From UBA4823 sp034436035 (GTDB lineage: Bacteria > Chloroflexota > Anaerolineae > Anaerolineales > UBA4823): DNA of 50,791 nt. The notes under the pieces are model-generated. The model did not search any database, was not told the origin of the DNA, and saw nothing but the letters and a program-made list of their open reading frames with translations. The stretch's first letter is position 1. The number at the start of each line of letters is the position of its first letter. The position numbers and the translations under genes were made by a program. The stretch spans positions 1-50,791 of the forward strand of contig DAOTVW010000155.1 in assembly GCA_034436035.1 (NCBI GenBank). Direction: 5' to 3'. This document shows positions 22,637-31,130 of the stretch, piece after piece.

Positions 22637-24262
22637 TTAAGCTTGGTTCTCTATGGAAGGTATTGTCTGATCGATTGGCAGAGCAACGGTAAATATTGTC
22701 CCTACCCCAACCTCGCTATCCACATGGATGCTGCCCCCATGTTGTTTAATAATGCGATGACAAAGAGAAAGCCCTAAACCAGTCCCGCGGCCAGGGGCTT
22801 TTGTTGTATAGAATGGTTCAAAGATACGGTTTAATTTTTCGGATGGGATACCTTTGCCGTTATCCATGAAAATAACTCGGACTTCGTTATTTTGCATTGT
22901 AGTTGCCACGCGGATTTCACGATGATCGCATTCTTCGAAGGAATCAATCGCATTGGTTAGTAGGTTCACCCATACACCTTGTAAGTGATCTTTACTGGCA
23001 AGTATTTTTGGTAATCCTTCAGCTGGTTCGTACGATAATTGAATGGATCGAGCAACTAATTCATGCTGAACAAGGGCAAAAGCTTTTTGAAGTGTTTGGT
23101 CTAGATCGACCGGTTCGAATATATATTCTTCTTTACGAGCCATATCAAGGAGGTTGCGCACCACTTGGGCGGCGCGCTGGCCAGCCCGGGCGATTAAATC
23201 AATCATCTCCATGATATCTTCATCTGCTTTTAGCTCTCTTTGCAATAGTTGTGTATTGGCGATGATGGCTGTGAGCGGATTGTTGATTTCATGAGCGAGC
23301 CCCGCAGCTAGTTGACCTACCGCAGCCAATTTTTCTGATTGAGCAAGGCTTGCTTCTAAACGACGTTTTTCGGTAACATCTTGCTCCAATACGATAGCCT
23401 GAGTGACCAGGTTTGCGTCATCATAAATTGGGAAGGTGTTAATTTCCCATTCTAATGGTTGATCATCTTCCTGCCATTGCCGTTTGGAGCGGGATGTGTT
23501 TTTTCCGCCATATAAGGAATCGATTACCTTGCAATCAGGACAAATGTCGGTATTGTGGTAGAGAGCTTCATAACATCTTCGTCCAACCAATTCACTTGGG
23601 GCAGCATTGATCCGGTTTGCGCGGTTCATGTTGACAGCGATAAGATGGAATTTTTTATCCACGATATACATAGACATAGGAATGCTGTCAAACAAGGCGC
23701 GTAAAATATTACGGGAACGCAGCAACTGCCACTGGTTGACTTCTAAAGTGGCGTTGTCAATTTTTAATTGTTGTAGTTGGTTTTGTTGATAAAGGTTTTT
23801 TGCAAATACATCCGCGATGTCAGATAGATAATTTTGATCGGTAAGGGTGAACTTTCCCCTTATTCGGTTCAATAAAGCGGTAACACCAAGTAATTGATCT
23901 TCAAAGAATAATGGTTGGAGTAAGATGGAGCGAAATTCGATTTTTATTTTCGGATCTAACCAAGAAAAGTCTGCCGGAACTTCGTTGTTTATGACGCTTT
24001 TTCTCTGTAAAATCGGTTCTGCTAAGGTGTGATTTGCCCATTTAAAATCAGCCAGGTAGGTCCAAATTGGCTTCGAACGAGGTGCGGTTTTGATAGTGTG
24101 TTCTGCGCCGTCCTGATGGAATAAAAGTAACGCTGCTCCTTCTGTATTAAAGATTTCGGTTAAATTCTCTACAAACCATTCCTGAACGGAGGATTGTCCT
24201 AAATTCTCCTGGCAAGAGGTGACCAGCAGGTCGAGAAGCTTTTGATAGCGTTCTGCTTTCAT
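22637..24262 (-). CDS. GAF-PAS sensor histidine kinase (intact kinase core)
   Basis: This 541-residue soluble kinase has no membrane helix. An N-terminal GAF-like domain (about 15-170) is followed by a PAS domain (about 190-300) holding RRCYEALYHNTDICPDCKVI, a Cys-containing PAS variant. The kinase core has the H box VGQLAAGLAHEINNPLTAII, N box VWVNLLTNAIDS, G1 FMDNGKGIP and G2 GRGTGLGLSLCHRII, all intact. It is the last gene of a four-gene operon and overlaps the response regulator start by 4 bases. The operon ends 136 bases before flbD on the same strand, which suggests but does not prove a link to motility. Confidence 0.92.
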   Translation of the reverse strand: MKAERYQKLLDLLVTSCQENLGQSSVQEWFVENLTEIFNTEGAALLLFHQDGAEHTIKTAPRSKPIWTYLADFKWANHTLAEPILQRKSVINNEVPADFSWLDPKIKIEFRSILLQPLFFEDQLLGVTALLNRIRGKFTLTDQNYLSDIADVFAKNLYQQNQLQQLKIDNATLEVNQWQLLRSRNILRALFDSIPMSMYIVDKKFHLIAVNMNRANRINAAPSELVGRRCYEALYHNTDICPDCKVIDSLYGGKNTSRSKRQWQEDDQPLEWEINTFPIYDDANLVTQAIVLEQDVTEKRRLEASLAQSEKLAAVGQLAAGLAHEINNPLTAIIANTQLLQRELKADEDIMEMIDLIARAGQRAAQVVRNLLDMARKEEYIFEPVDLDQTLQKAFALVQHELVARSIQLSYEPAEGLPKILASKDHLQGVWVNLLTNAIDSFEECDHREIRVATTMQNNEVRVIFMDNGKGIPSEKLNRIFEPFYTTKAPGRGTGLGLSLCHRIIKQHGGSIHVDSEVGVGTIFTVALPIDQTIPSIENQA

Positions 24263-25074
24263 GATTCTTCGTTGGCAGGGTTGATCGTATAACCATATCC
24301 AGGCACAGTGCGGATAAATTTTGGAGAGGCTGGATCCTCCTCAATTCTTTCCCGTAAATTTTTTATATGTACTCGCACTAAGTCGGGGCTTCCTGCATCA
24401 GAAGGATAATCCCATACCTCGTCCAATAATCGAGCGGGTGAGAAGATCTGACCAGTGTGGCTCATCAAGTGGTAGAGCAAATCATACTGCACTGGAGTAA
24501 GACGGAGTTTGCCTTTAGTGGGAGTATAAAGCTCATAGGAACGTGTGTCTAAAACATATTCCCCGACAATGAGACAGTTTTCTGCTTCAATCGCTTTTGT
24601 CTCTGTGCTGATTTTACTTAATATAGATTGCACTCTTTGCGGAAGGACATCATTGCCTTGGGCGGATTGTGTCATTGTTTCAGTGGCTTGTTTTCGGCGG
24701 CTACTTCGCCGTAAAATTGCTCTCACCCGTAAGATTAATTCGTCGATGTTGAAAGGTTTACTCAGATAATCGTCCGCTCCTGCATTGAAACCGGTAATTT
24801 TATCTTCATCTTTAATTTTTGCGGTAAGGAATAATATTGGGACATCCGAAAGGGCTGGATCGGCGCGCATCTCTCGGCAGACGGTATACCCATCCATGCC
24901 CGGCATGACAACATCTAAAATAACAATATCGGGCATGAGCTTTCGGGCGATTTTCAACCCTTCCACCCCACTATTGACTGTGGTGATTTTAAACTCTTCT
25001 CCTCGCAGGCTACGTTCAACAGTCCGTGCGACAATTTCATCGTCTTCGATCACTAAAACATTATAAGCACTCAT
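24259..25074 (-). CDS. OmpR/PhoB-family response regulator
   Basis: A 271-residue transcription factor. The receiver domain (1-125) has D11, D12, phosphoacceptor D54 (DIVILDVVMPGMDG), T84 and K106. An unusually long linker of about 40 residues (130-170, with QSAQGNDVLPQRVQSIL) precedes the winged-helix DNA-binding domain (about 172-265), seen in LRLTPVQYDLLYHLMSHTGQ and VRVHIKNLRERIEED, ending PKFIRTVPGYGYTI. It overlaps the genes on both sides by 4 bases, so it likely receives phosphate from the kinase encoded downstream. Targets are unknown. Confidence 0.95.
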   Translation of the reverse strand: MSAYNVLVIEDDEIVARTVERSLRGEEFKITTVNSGVEGLKIARKLMPDIVILDVVMPGMDGYTVCREMRADPALSDVPILFLTAKIKDEDKITGFNAGADDYLSKPFNIDELILRVRAILRRSSRRKQATETMTQSAQGNDVLPQRVQSILSKISTETKAIEAENCLIVGEYVLDTRSYELYTPTKGKLRLTPVQYDLLYHLMSHTGQIFSPARLLDEVWDYPSDAGSPDLVRVHIKNLRERIEEDPASPKFIRTVPGYGYTINPANEES

Positions 25075-26579
25075 TTGATTACCTCCGCTAAAAATGATAC
25101 CCGAAAAGTTGTTCCCTTTAAATTCTCGCTTTCAATCAATAATTTTCCTTTGTGCTGCCGAAGGATTTCTTGGCAGATATTTATTTCTATGCCGCTTCCG
25201 CGGCCACCCAATTCTTTGAAAAAACTAGTTGCATTGATTTGCGCAAGATCTTCTGGTGGAATGATCTTTCCATTATCATGAATTAATACGATGATTTCTT
25301 TGTCATTTGCAGCCTGAGAGGTTACCTCAATCTCAGGTTGGTTTCCTTCCATAACGCCATCTTGGGCAAGAATAAGCAAGTTTATCCACAATGCAATGAT
25401 TTTTTGTTGGTTTCCCAACATAAGTGGCAAGTTTCTTGCCAAATTAATGCGTATTTGTATATGTTTCGCACGGATATTGTCCCCGATAATATTTAAAGCC
25501 TGTTCTATTGTTTCGTTGACCGACAAAGGTTGAAAGCTAGTTAGCGGGGGGCGTCCAAAATCTAACAATTGTTGTACCGCTTTCTGCACGCGCCAGCCAG
25601 CTTTTTCTATGGCTGTGGCTGATTCATAGAGGGGATGATTGTGAGCTAGTTGTTTTCGTAAGATTTGCGATTCGGCAATAATGGTCGAGAGGGGGTTATT
25701 GATGTGATGGGCAATACCATCAGCTAAATCAGCAATAGCAGCCAGTTGGGTAGATCGGGCTAGCTGCATCTGGGTGAATTGAATCCTTTCCTCCAGCAAT
25801 TTGCGTTGGGTTATATCCCGAATCACATCCAGATAACCCAAGATGCGCTGATTTTTATCAGGATCAATGAGGGGGGTAATTCGCGAGCTTATCCAATGTT
25901 CTCCGGAGATATGGATAACTTTTCGTTCGATTTCGCGCGATTGAAATTTTTCCTCAAAGGGAAAACTAATGGACGGGTGAAAAAGGGTTGTATAAATCTC
26001 TGTGACTAATTTTCCGATGACCTGTTTCGCCGTGAGCTTGAACAGATTCTCGGCTTCAGGATTCCAAAATGTGATTAAACCATTGGTATTCCAGACGACT
26101 ATCGCATCGCGCATGTTGCGGAGGAGCAAAGCTTGATAGCGCAGTTGCTCATTGTGAAAAGCGAGTGCTCTCTTGGTGATATATGTGGTTACTGTCCTTT
26201 CCACTAACTCAGGTAAGGTTTCCCAGTATTTTTCGTCTTTGATCCAGTAATCCGCTGCTCCTGATTTCAATGCCTGGACTGCGATCTTTTCGTTACCTAA
26301 AGCAGTAATCATCACGATCGGCGTGAAGGGAAGCTCTGCGATTAATGCGCTGACAGCATCTATCCCTTGACCATCTGGGAGGTAATTATCCAATAAGATG
26401 ATATCCGGGTTTTCCCTGCGTATCTCTTGCCACATCGATGATATCGAATTAACCGAACGACATTCAAATTTCTCGATAAAAGACAAGCATTCCTTCATCA
26501 ACTGTGCGTGATCGGGATTATCTTCTACGATCAACACGCGAATTGTTTTTGGAGGAGAGAGGATAGGAGAGGCGATCAT
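25071..26579 (-). CDS. Receiver-PAS-histidine kinase protein with degenerate kinase boxes
   Basis: A 502-residue soluble protein with the order receiver (residues 12-130, acceptor D64 in IILLDNYLPDG), PAS (about 145-255) and a kinase-like module. Compared with the intact kinase encoded two genes downstream, key boxes are altered. The H box reads GIAHHINNPL instead of HEINNPL. The N box reads WINLLILAQDG, so the Asn of NAxD is Leu. G1 reads HDNGKIIP and G2 reads GRGSGIEINIC. These changes should weaken ATP binding or phosphotransfer, so it may be a pseudokinase that tunes the partner kinase. It overlaps neighbours by 4 bases on each side. Confidence 0.85.
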   Translation of the reverse strand: MIASPILSPPKTIRVLIVEDNPDHAQLMKECLSFIEKFECRSVNSISSMWQEIRRENPDIILLDNYLPDGQGIDAVSALIAELPFTPIVMITALGNEKIAVQALKSGAADYWIKDEKYWETLPELVERTVTTYITKRALAFHNEQLRYQALLLRNMRDAIVVWNTNGLITFWNPEAENLFKLTAKQVIGKLVTEIYTTLFHPSISFPFEEKFQSREIERKVIHISGEHWISSRITPLIDPDKNQRILGYLDVIRDITQRKLLEERIQFTQMQLARSTQLAAIADLADGIAHHINNPLSTIIAESQILRKQLAHNHPLYESATAIEKAGWRVQKAVQQLLDFGRPPLTSFQPLSVNETIEQALNIIGDNIRAKHIQIRINLARNLPLMLGNQQKIIALWINLLILAQDGVMEGNQPEIEVTSQAANDKEIIVLIHDNGKIIPPEDLAQINATSFFKELGGRGSGIEINICQEILRQHKGKLLIESENLKGTTFRVSFLAEVIK

Positions 26580-26809
26580 CCCAGTAAATCTCGTTCTAGT
26601 CGAGAAGGCTTACTTGCCAGGCATTCATTTAGCATATCGATGGAATATCGCCGGTGACCGCCAGGGGTACGCTTGGGGGTTATTAACCCTTTACATTCCA
26701 TGCGATAGAGCGTGGAAAGGGAAATGTGTAAATAGCTGGCTGCCTCTCGGGCTGTTAATAAAGGGGATTGCGGTATTGAAGTAGGATGCATTTTCATATT
26801 AAAATCCAT
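26576..26809 (-). CDS. Small helix-turn-helix DNA-binding protein (excisionase/MerR-like)
   Basis: The 77-residue protein contains a single winged HTH of the excisionase/MerR type (HTH_17): LLTAREAASYLHISLSTLYR and MECKGLITPKRTPGGHRRYS, with the diagnostic PGGHRRY. There is no effector domain, as in Xis proteins and BldC-like regulators. It is first in a four-gene regulatory operon and overlaps the next gene by 4 bases. No phage or integrase gene is near, so it more likely regulates this operon or the flagellar genes. Starts at 26809 or 26797 (MKMHPTS) are both possible. Direct repeats CATTCAAA overlap its start. Confidence 0.82.
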   Translation of the reverse strand: MDFNMKMHPTSIPQSPLLTAREAASYLHISLSTLYRMECKGLITPKRTPGGHRRYSIDMLNECLASKPSRLERDLLG

Positions 26810-26834
26810 TCAAACTCATTCAAATCTGTTCATA
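26807..26834. repeat. Short direct repeats with 10-bp period at the HTH gene start
   Basis: CATTCAAA occurs at 26807-26814 and 26817-26824, and a degenerate copy TGTTCATA at 26827-26834. The 10-base period puts the copies on one face of the helix. The first copy includes the ATG of the HTH gene. This pattern suits an operator for autoregulation, possibly by the BldC/Xis-like protein, whose relatives bind phased direct repeats. Confidence 0.4.
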
Positions 26835-26962
26835 ACTATAATCTCAACTTTATAAAAATGCCATAAAAAAAGCATAAAACGAGTTTGCAATTTTGTTAGG
26901 TGAGGCAATTTAACCGGATTACCTGTATGGTTAGGAATATTTAATTAATCCTGAACAAAACC

Positions 26963-26990
26963 TTGACAATAATATAATTATGGATATAAT
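26963..26990 (+). promoter_or_regulatory. Sigma-70 promoter of the folate operon
   Basis: TTGACA (26963-26968, perfect) and TATAAT (26985-26990, perfect) are spaced by 16 bases. They lie 36 bases before the folE ATG, whose ribosome-binding site is AAGGAGA. The 217-base gap upstream (26810-27026) is AT-rich and also holds the control region of the divergent HTH gene. Confidence 0.85.
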
Positions 26991-27026
26991 TGATTATGTT
27001 AGTCTTAATTAATCAAGGAGATAAAA

Positions 27027-27674
27027 ATGGAAACTTCTACAATAACGAAAACAGAATTGTTGGTTTCTCCCCAACCATTTCTGTTATTAAACGGTGAAAT
27101 TCAACCCGCTGGGACAATTCAACAGGCAGTCCGCAATATCTTGACCGAGATAGGTGAGGATCCGCAAAGAGATGGGTTACAGCGAACACCAGAAAGAGTG
27201 GCAAGGATGTATAATGAATTAACGGCTGGGTATTCGATGGATATCGAAACCCTTATCAATGGGGCTTTGTTCGATGTTGACTACGAGGACATGGTTCTGG
27301 TACGGGATATTGAATTCTACAGTCTTTGTGAGCACCACATGTTACCTTTCTTTGGTAAAGCCCATGTCGCCTACATCCCCAATGGGAAAGTGCTTGGGTT
27401 GAGTAAAATCCCCCGCATTGTCGAAATGTTTGCCCGCAGATTGCAGGTTCAAGAACGTCTTACTACTCAAATCGCTGATTTACTCGAGGATTTGCTTCAT
27501 CCTCAGGGTGTAGCAGTCGTTGTAGAAGGTGCCCATATGTGTGCTATGATGCGGGGAGTTAAAAAATCTGAAACGATGATGACCACGAACACCATGCGTG
27601 GTATCTTCAAAACCGATCGAGATCTGCGCCAAGATTTTTATGCTCAGCTAGCGCGGCCTCATATTGAGAGATGA
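27027..27674 (+). CDS. folE: GTP cyclohydrolase I (FolE)
   Basis: FolE converts GTP to dihydroneopterin triphosphate, the first step of folate synthesis. The 215-residue protein shows the signature regions DPQRDGLQRTPERVARMYNE, the zinc-binding FYSLCEHHMLPFFGKAHVAY, VLGLSKIPRIVEMFARRLQV, and the second Cys in VVVEGAHMCAMMRGVKKSET. These are all hallmarks of the zinc type IA enzyme. It opens the folate operon; its TGA overlaps the ATG of the reductase gene by 4 bases. Confidence 0.98.
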   Translation: METSTITKTELLVSPQPFLLLNGEIQPAGTIQQAVRNILTEIGEDPQRDGLQRTPERVARMYNELTAGYSMDIETLINGALFDVDYEDMVLVRDIEFYSLCEHHMLPFFGKAHVAYIPNGKVLGLSKIPRIVEMFARRLQVQERLTTQIADLLEDLLHPQGVAVVVEGAHMCAMMRGVKKSETMMTTNTMRGIFKTDRDLRQDFYAQLARPHIER

Positions 27675-28414
27675 AATTGTCGAATTTGGAATTAGAAGGA
27701 AAACGGATATTCATCACCGGCGCTGGCCGTCGGATTGGCAAAGCCATGGCAGTGGCTGTTGCCAACGCTGGCGCCGATGTAGCTATTCATTATTCCAAAT
27801 CAGCAGATAGTGCAGCAGAAGTGGCTAAAGAAATTAAAGCGCTTGGACGAGAGGCTGTTTTAGTGCCTGGAGATTTAGAAGATGCAACGCAGTTGCACTC
27901 GCTCATCGAAAAAGCTTTTCGCGCGTTAGGGGGCTTAGATGCCCTGATCAATAACGCAGCAATTTTCGAAAACCTGGATTGGCAAACAACCACTTTAGAA
28001 ACATGGAATCGTCATATTGCAGTCAATTTAACTGCTCCTTTTTTTCTTTCCCAGGCTTTTGCCAGCCTGTTGCCAAGCGGTGAACAGGGGAGGATTATCA
28101 ATATTCTCGATTGGCGGGCATTACGACCCGCTGCGGATCATCTTCCCTATACGATCAGTAAAGCAGCTTTAGCGGCTTTGACAAAATCGCTGGCAGTTGC
28201 ATTTGCCCCGCGTATCCTTGTCAATGGGATAGCATTAGGTGCGATTTTGCCACCCAGTGATGGTGCTGAAACGCTAAATATATTGAGCAACATACCGGTT
28301 CAGCGCTGGGCAAAATTGGATGAGGTGGCAGAAGTGTTGATCTTCCTGCTCAAAGCACCGGCTTACATTACTGGGGAAATTATCCATGTGGATGGCGGCC
28401 GTCATTTGGTTTAA
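27671..28414 (+). CDS. SDR pteridine reductase-like protein (PTR1/FolM type)
   Basis: A 247-residue short-chain dehydrogenase. The nucleotide motif is ITGAGRRIGKAMA, which fits TGxxxRxG of the pteridine reductase subgroup rather than the usual TGxxxGxG. LINNAA is present. The catalytic region reads IINILDWRAL with Asp where most SDRs have Ser, followed by PYTISKAALAALTKSL (Tyr and Lys kept). Asp-Tyr-Lys is the arrangement known from Leishmania PTR1. With its place between folE and folB, this suggests reduction of dihydropteridine or dihydrofolate, perhaps in place of FolA. The function is inferred; a generic SDR role is the alternative. Confidence 0.85.
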   Translation: MKLSNLELEGKRIFITGAGRRIGKAMAVAVANAGADVAIHYSKSADSAAEVAKEIKALGREAVLVPGDLEDATQLHSLIEKAFRALGGLDALINNAAIFENLDWQTTTLETWNRHIAVNLTAPFFLSQAFASLLPSGEQGRIINILDWRALRPAADHLPYTISKAALAALTKSLAVAFAPRILVNGIALGAILPPSDGAETLNILSNIPVQRWAKLDEVAEVLIFLLKAPAYITGEIIHVDGGRHLV

Positions 28415-28435
28415 TATTCATCAGAGATACGATAG

Positions 28436-28798
28436 ATGGACAAAGTATTTATCACGGATTTAGTAGCACGAGGGATTATTGGAATTCAGGACTGGGAGCG
28501 GGAAAAACCCCAGGAAATTGTAATGAATTTCACCATCTTTACATCCCTACAAAACGCTGGTTTAAGCGATAATATAAATGACACCGTTAATTATCGCACT
28601 ATTGCTAAACTTGCCCTTGCGCATGCAGAGACCGCCGCTCGCCAAACGGTCGAGGCATTAGCGCATGACCTCGCACGACTATGCCTGAATCAACCTGGAG
28701 TAGAAAAGGTGATTGTGCGGGTTGAAAAGCCTGGGGCAGTCCGCTTTTCAAAATCTGTCGGAGTGGAGATCGAACGCTCGAGAAAGGATTTTGAATGA
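28436..28798 (+). CDS. folB: Dihydroneopterin aldolase (FolB)
   Basis: FolB cleaves dihydroneopterin to 6-hydroxymethyl-dihydropterin. The 120-residue product has MDKVFITDLVARGIIGIQDW (with the WE of the family), IVMNFTIFTS, a DNINDTVNYRTIAKLALA segment holding the conserved DTVNY, VEALAHDLARLCL and KVIVRVEKPGAVRFSKSVGV with the conserved Lys-Pro. Length is typical. The gene follows the reductase after 21 bases and overlaps folK by 4. Confidence 0.96.
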   Translation: MDKVFITDLVARGIIGIQDWEREKPQEIVMNFTIFTSLQNAGLSDNINDTVNYRTIAKLALAHAETAARQTVEALAHDLARLCLNQPGVEKVIVRVEKPGAVRFSKSVGVEIERSRKDFE

Positions 28799-29412
28799 AC
28801 ACGGTAGATCATCAAGTGGCAATATTATTAGGCTCGAATATTCTCCCAGAAGTCTATTTAACCCTGGCATTGCAAAAACTTAACCAGATCCTTCATCCCA
28901 TAGCGATTTCTTCTGCCTGGGAAAGCCCGGCTATTGGTTCAACTGGTCCAAATTTCCTGAACGCCATTGGAATATTTGCAACGGATCTCGATCGCGACAT
29001 CCTAAAATACAAAATGCTGCGTCCTTTAGAGGCGGAGCTCGGACGAGTGCGTCAGGATGATAAATTCGCCCCGCGGACGATTGATTTAGATATCCTTGTC
29101 TGGGATGGCGTTGTTCAGGAAGCGAATATGTGGCGCTACAGCCACATTATGCTGCCCTTTGCAGAAATCATGGAACTGTTAAACCCGGAAATTAAGTTGG
29201 AATATATCATGCAGGAATTTCGGGGTGTCATCGATTTACGGGATATTCATCGCCGAGGGGATGTCCTGCAGGCGAAGCTCACTGCAGAACATCCTCAAGC
29301 AAATGCGTTTCGTTATCTTCCTTCTTCAATATCTTTGAGCGCCAAGTTAATGAAATCCTCCACGGCTATTGCTCCGGGATTCTCACCAGAGCGCATGCGC
29401 AGCGCTACTTGA
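28795..29412 (+). CDS. folK: HPPK pyrophosphokinase (FolK)
   Basis: FolK pyrophosphorylates 6-hydroxymethyl-dihydropterin. The 205-residue protein has ILLGSNILPE near the start, SSAWESPAIGSTGPNFLNAI, the signature FAPRTIDLDILVWDG, and HIMLPFAEIMELLNPE. Typical FolK is about 160 residues. The extra 40 residues lie beyond the core, and the last 33 (from about 29313) run antisense through the thrS C-terminus. The tail could therefore be non-conserved read-out before the first stop. folP is not in the window. Confidence 0.93.
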   Translation: MNTVDHQVAILLGSNILPEVYLTLALQKLNQILHPIAISSAWESPAIGSTGPNFLNAIGIFATDLDRDILKYKMLRPLEAELGRVRQDDKFAPRTIDLDILVWDGVVQEANMWRYSHIMLPFAEIMELLNPEIKLEYIMQEFRGVIDLRDIHRRGDVLQAKLTAEHPQANAFRYLPSSISLSAKLMKSSTAIAPGFSPERMRSAT

Positions 29413-31103
29413 TTGTTCTCGACTTCTTTATCTCCGACCACCAGCATATAAGGGATCTTTTGGTTTTGGGCGTCGCGAATTTTAGCGTTCATCCGTTCAC
29501 CCCGATCGTCCACTTCTACTCGTAAACCTCTCTCTTTCAATGTCTGTGCTATAGAATTTGCATAGGCAATATGTCGATCAGCAATCGGGATTAAGACAGC
29601 TTGAACGGGGGCTAACCAAACCGGAAAAGCGCCGCCATAATGTTCAATAAGAACGCCCATAAAGCGCTCCATTGAGCCAAGCAAGGCACGGTGGATCATG
29701 TAAGGACGATACGCTTTCCCATCTTCACCAATATAGGTTAAGTCAAAGCGTTCGGGTAAATTGAAGTCGAATTGAATTGTGCTGAGCTGCCATTCGCGTC
29801 CTAACGCATCGATCATTTTCAAATCAATCTTAGGTCCATAGAATGCAGCTCCACCAGGATCGACATCATAGGATAACCCGGCTCGATCGAGAGCAGCTTG
29901 TAAAGCATTTGTTGCATCTTCCCATTTCTCGGTTTCGCCGGCGGATTTATCCGGATCTCGGGTAGAAAGATAGGCATGGAAATCTTTCATGCCGAATTTT
30001 TGAAGAATATGCAAACAAAAATTCAAAACTCGATCAATTTCATCCGGCATCTGATCTGGTCGGCAGAATAGATGGGCGTCATCTTGGGTGAAACCGCGCA
30101 CGCGCATCAAACCATGTAAAACACCACTGCGCTCGAAGCGGTACACGGTACCCCATTCTGCCATACGGATGGGTAGATCACGATAACTGTGGATCTGGCT
30201 TTTGTATATCATGATGTGAAAGGGGCAATTCATTGGTTTAAGGTAATATTCTTCGCCCTCGATATCGATGGGTGAATACATGTTTTCTTTGTACCAGGCG
30301 AGATGACCGCTGATTTGCCATAATTCACTTTTTCCAATGTGGGGTGTATAAACCAGATCATATCCATGTGATAAATGTTCTTTTTTACAGTAATCCTCGG
30401 CGAGATGGCGAACTAGAGCACCTTTGGGATGCCAAAGGATTAATCCACCGCCAACTTCTGGATTTGAGCTAAATAAACCCAGTTCCTTTCCAAGCCGGCG
30501 ATGATCGCGTTTTTTCGCTTCTTCTAATCGCCAGAGATATTGGTTCAATTCTTCGGCGGTTTCCCAAGCGGTGCCATAGATTCGTTGCAGCATTGGGTTT
30601 TTCTCGTCACCTCGCCAATATGCACCAGCAACGCTAATCAGTTTGATTGCATCCGGATTGATTTGCGAGGTATTTTCAACATGTGGTCCCCGACAAAGAT
30701 CGACAAACTTATCATGAATATAGATAGAGATTTCCGGTTTTTCGGTGAGGGGATTACCGTGCTCGTCGGTTCCTCCCTTTTCCAAGCCATCGATTAGCTC
30801 GAGTTTATAGGGTTGATCTTTGAATATTTGGCGAGCTTCTTCGGCACTGATTATTTTCTTTATAAAGGGATGATTGCCGCGCACAATCTCACGCATTCTT
30901 TTTTCGATGGCTTCCAAGTCCTGCGGTGTGAGGCTTCTAGGCAAATCAAAGTCATAATAGAAACCATCATCAATCGCGGGTCCTATTGAATATTTTGCAT
31001 CCGGAAACATTTCCAATACAGCTTGTGCCATGACATGTGCTGTCGAATGGCGGATTTTATAGAGTAAGCTATCTTCATAGCGACCCTCTTTTTTCTCAAC
31101 CAT
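29313..31103 (-). CDS. thrS: Threonyl-tRNA synthetase without TGS domain
   Basis: ThrS charges tRNA-Thr. The 596-residue protein starts directly in the editing domain: HSTAH (residues 19-23) with the partner CRGPH later. It then has the class II catalytic core with YLKPMNCPFHIMIYKS (zinc Cys), RMAEWGTVYRFERSGVLHGL (motif 2) and RPYMIHRALLGSMERFMGVL (motif 3). An HGTP-anticodon domain follows (VWLAPVQAVLIPIADRH). The N-terminal TGS domain of about 60 residues found in E. coli ThrS is absent. GAGGAGG precedes the ATG. A T-box leader controls the gene. The last 100 bases overlap the end of folK on the other strand. Confidence 0.97.
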   Translation of the reverse strand: MVEKKEGRYEDSLLYKIRHSTAHVMAQAVLEMFPDAKYSIGPAIDDGFYYDFDLPRSLTPQDLEAIEKRMREIVRGNHPFIKKIISAEEARQIFKDQPYKLELIDGLEKGGTDEHGNPLTEKPEISIYIHDKFVDLCRGPHVENTSQINPDAIKLISVAGAYWRGDEKNPMLQRIYGTAWETAEELNQYLWRLEEAKKRDHRRLGKELGLFSSNPEVGGGLILWHPKGALVRHLAEDYCKKEHLSHGYDLVYTPHIGKSELWQISGHLAWYKENMYSPIDIEGEEYYLKPMNCPFHIMIYKSQIHSYRDLPIRMAEWGTVYRFERSGVLHGLMRVRGFTQDDAHLFCRPDQMPDEIDRVLNFCLHILQKFGMKDFHAYLSTRDPDKSAGETEKWEDATNALQAALDRAGLSYDVDPGGAAFYGPKIDLKMIDALGREWQLSTIQFDFNLPERFDLTYIGEDGKAYRPYMIHRALLGSMERFMGVLIEHYGGAFPVWLAPVQAVLIPIADRHIAYANSIAQTLKERGLRVEVDDRGERMNAKIRDAQNQKIPYMLVVGDKEVENNQVALRMRSGENPGAIAVEDFINLALKDIEEGR

Positions 31104-31130
31104 GCTAACCTCCTCAAAAACGTAAAAAAT

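Noticed and set aside
26576..26809. HTH protein as phage excisionase marking a mobile element
   Set aside because: No integrase, att repeats or phage genes are near, and it is translationally coupled to signalling genes.
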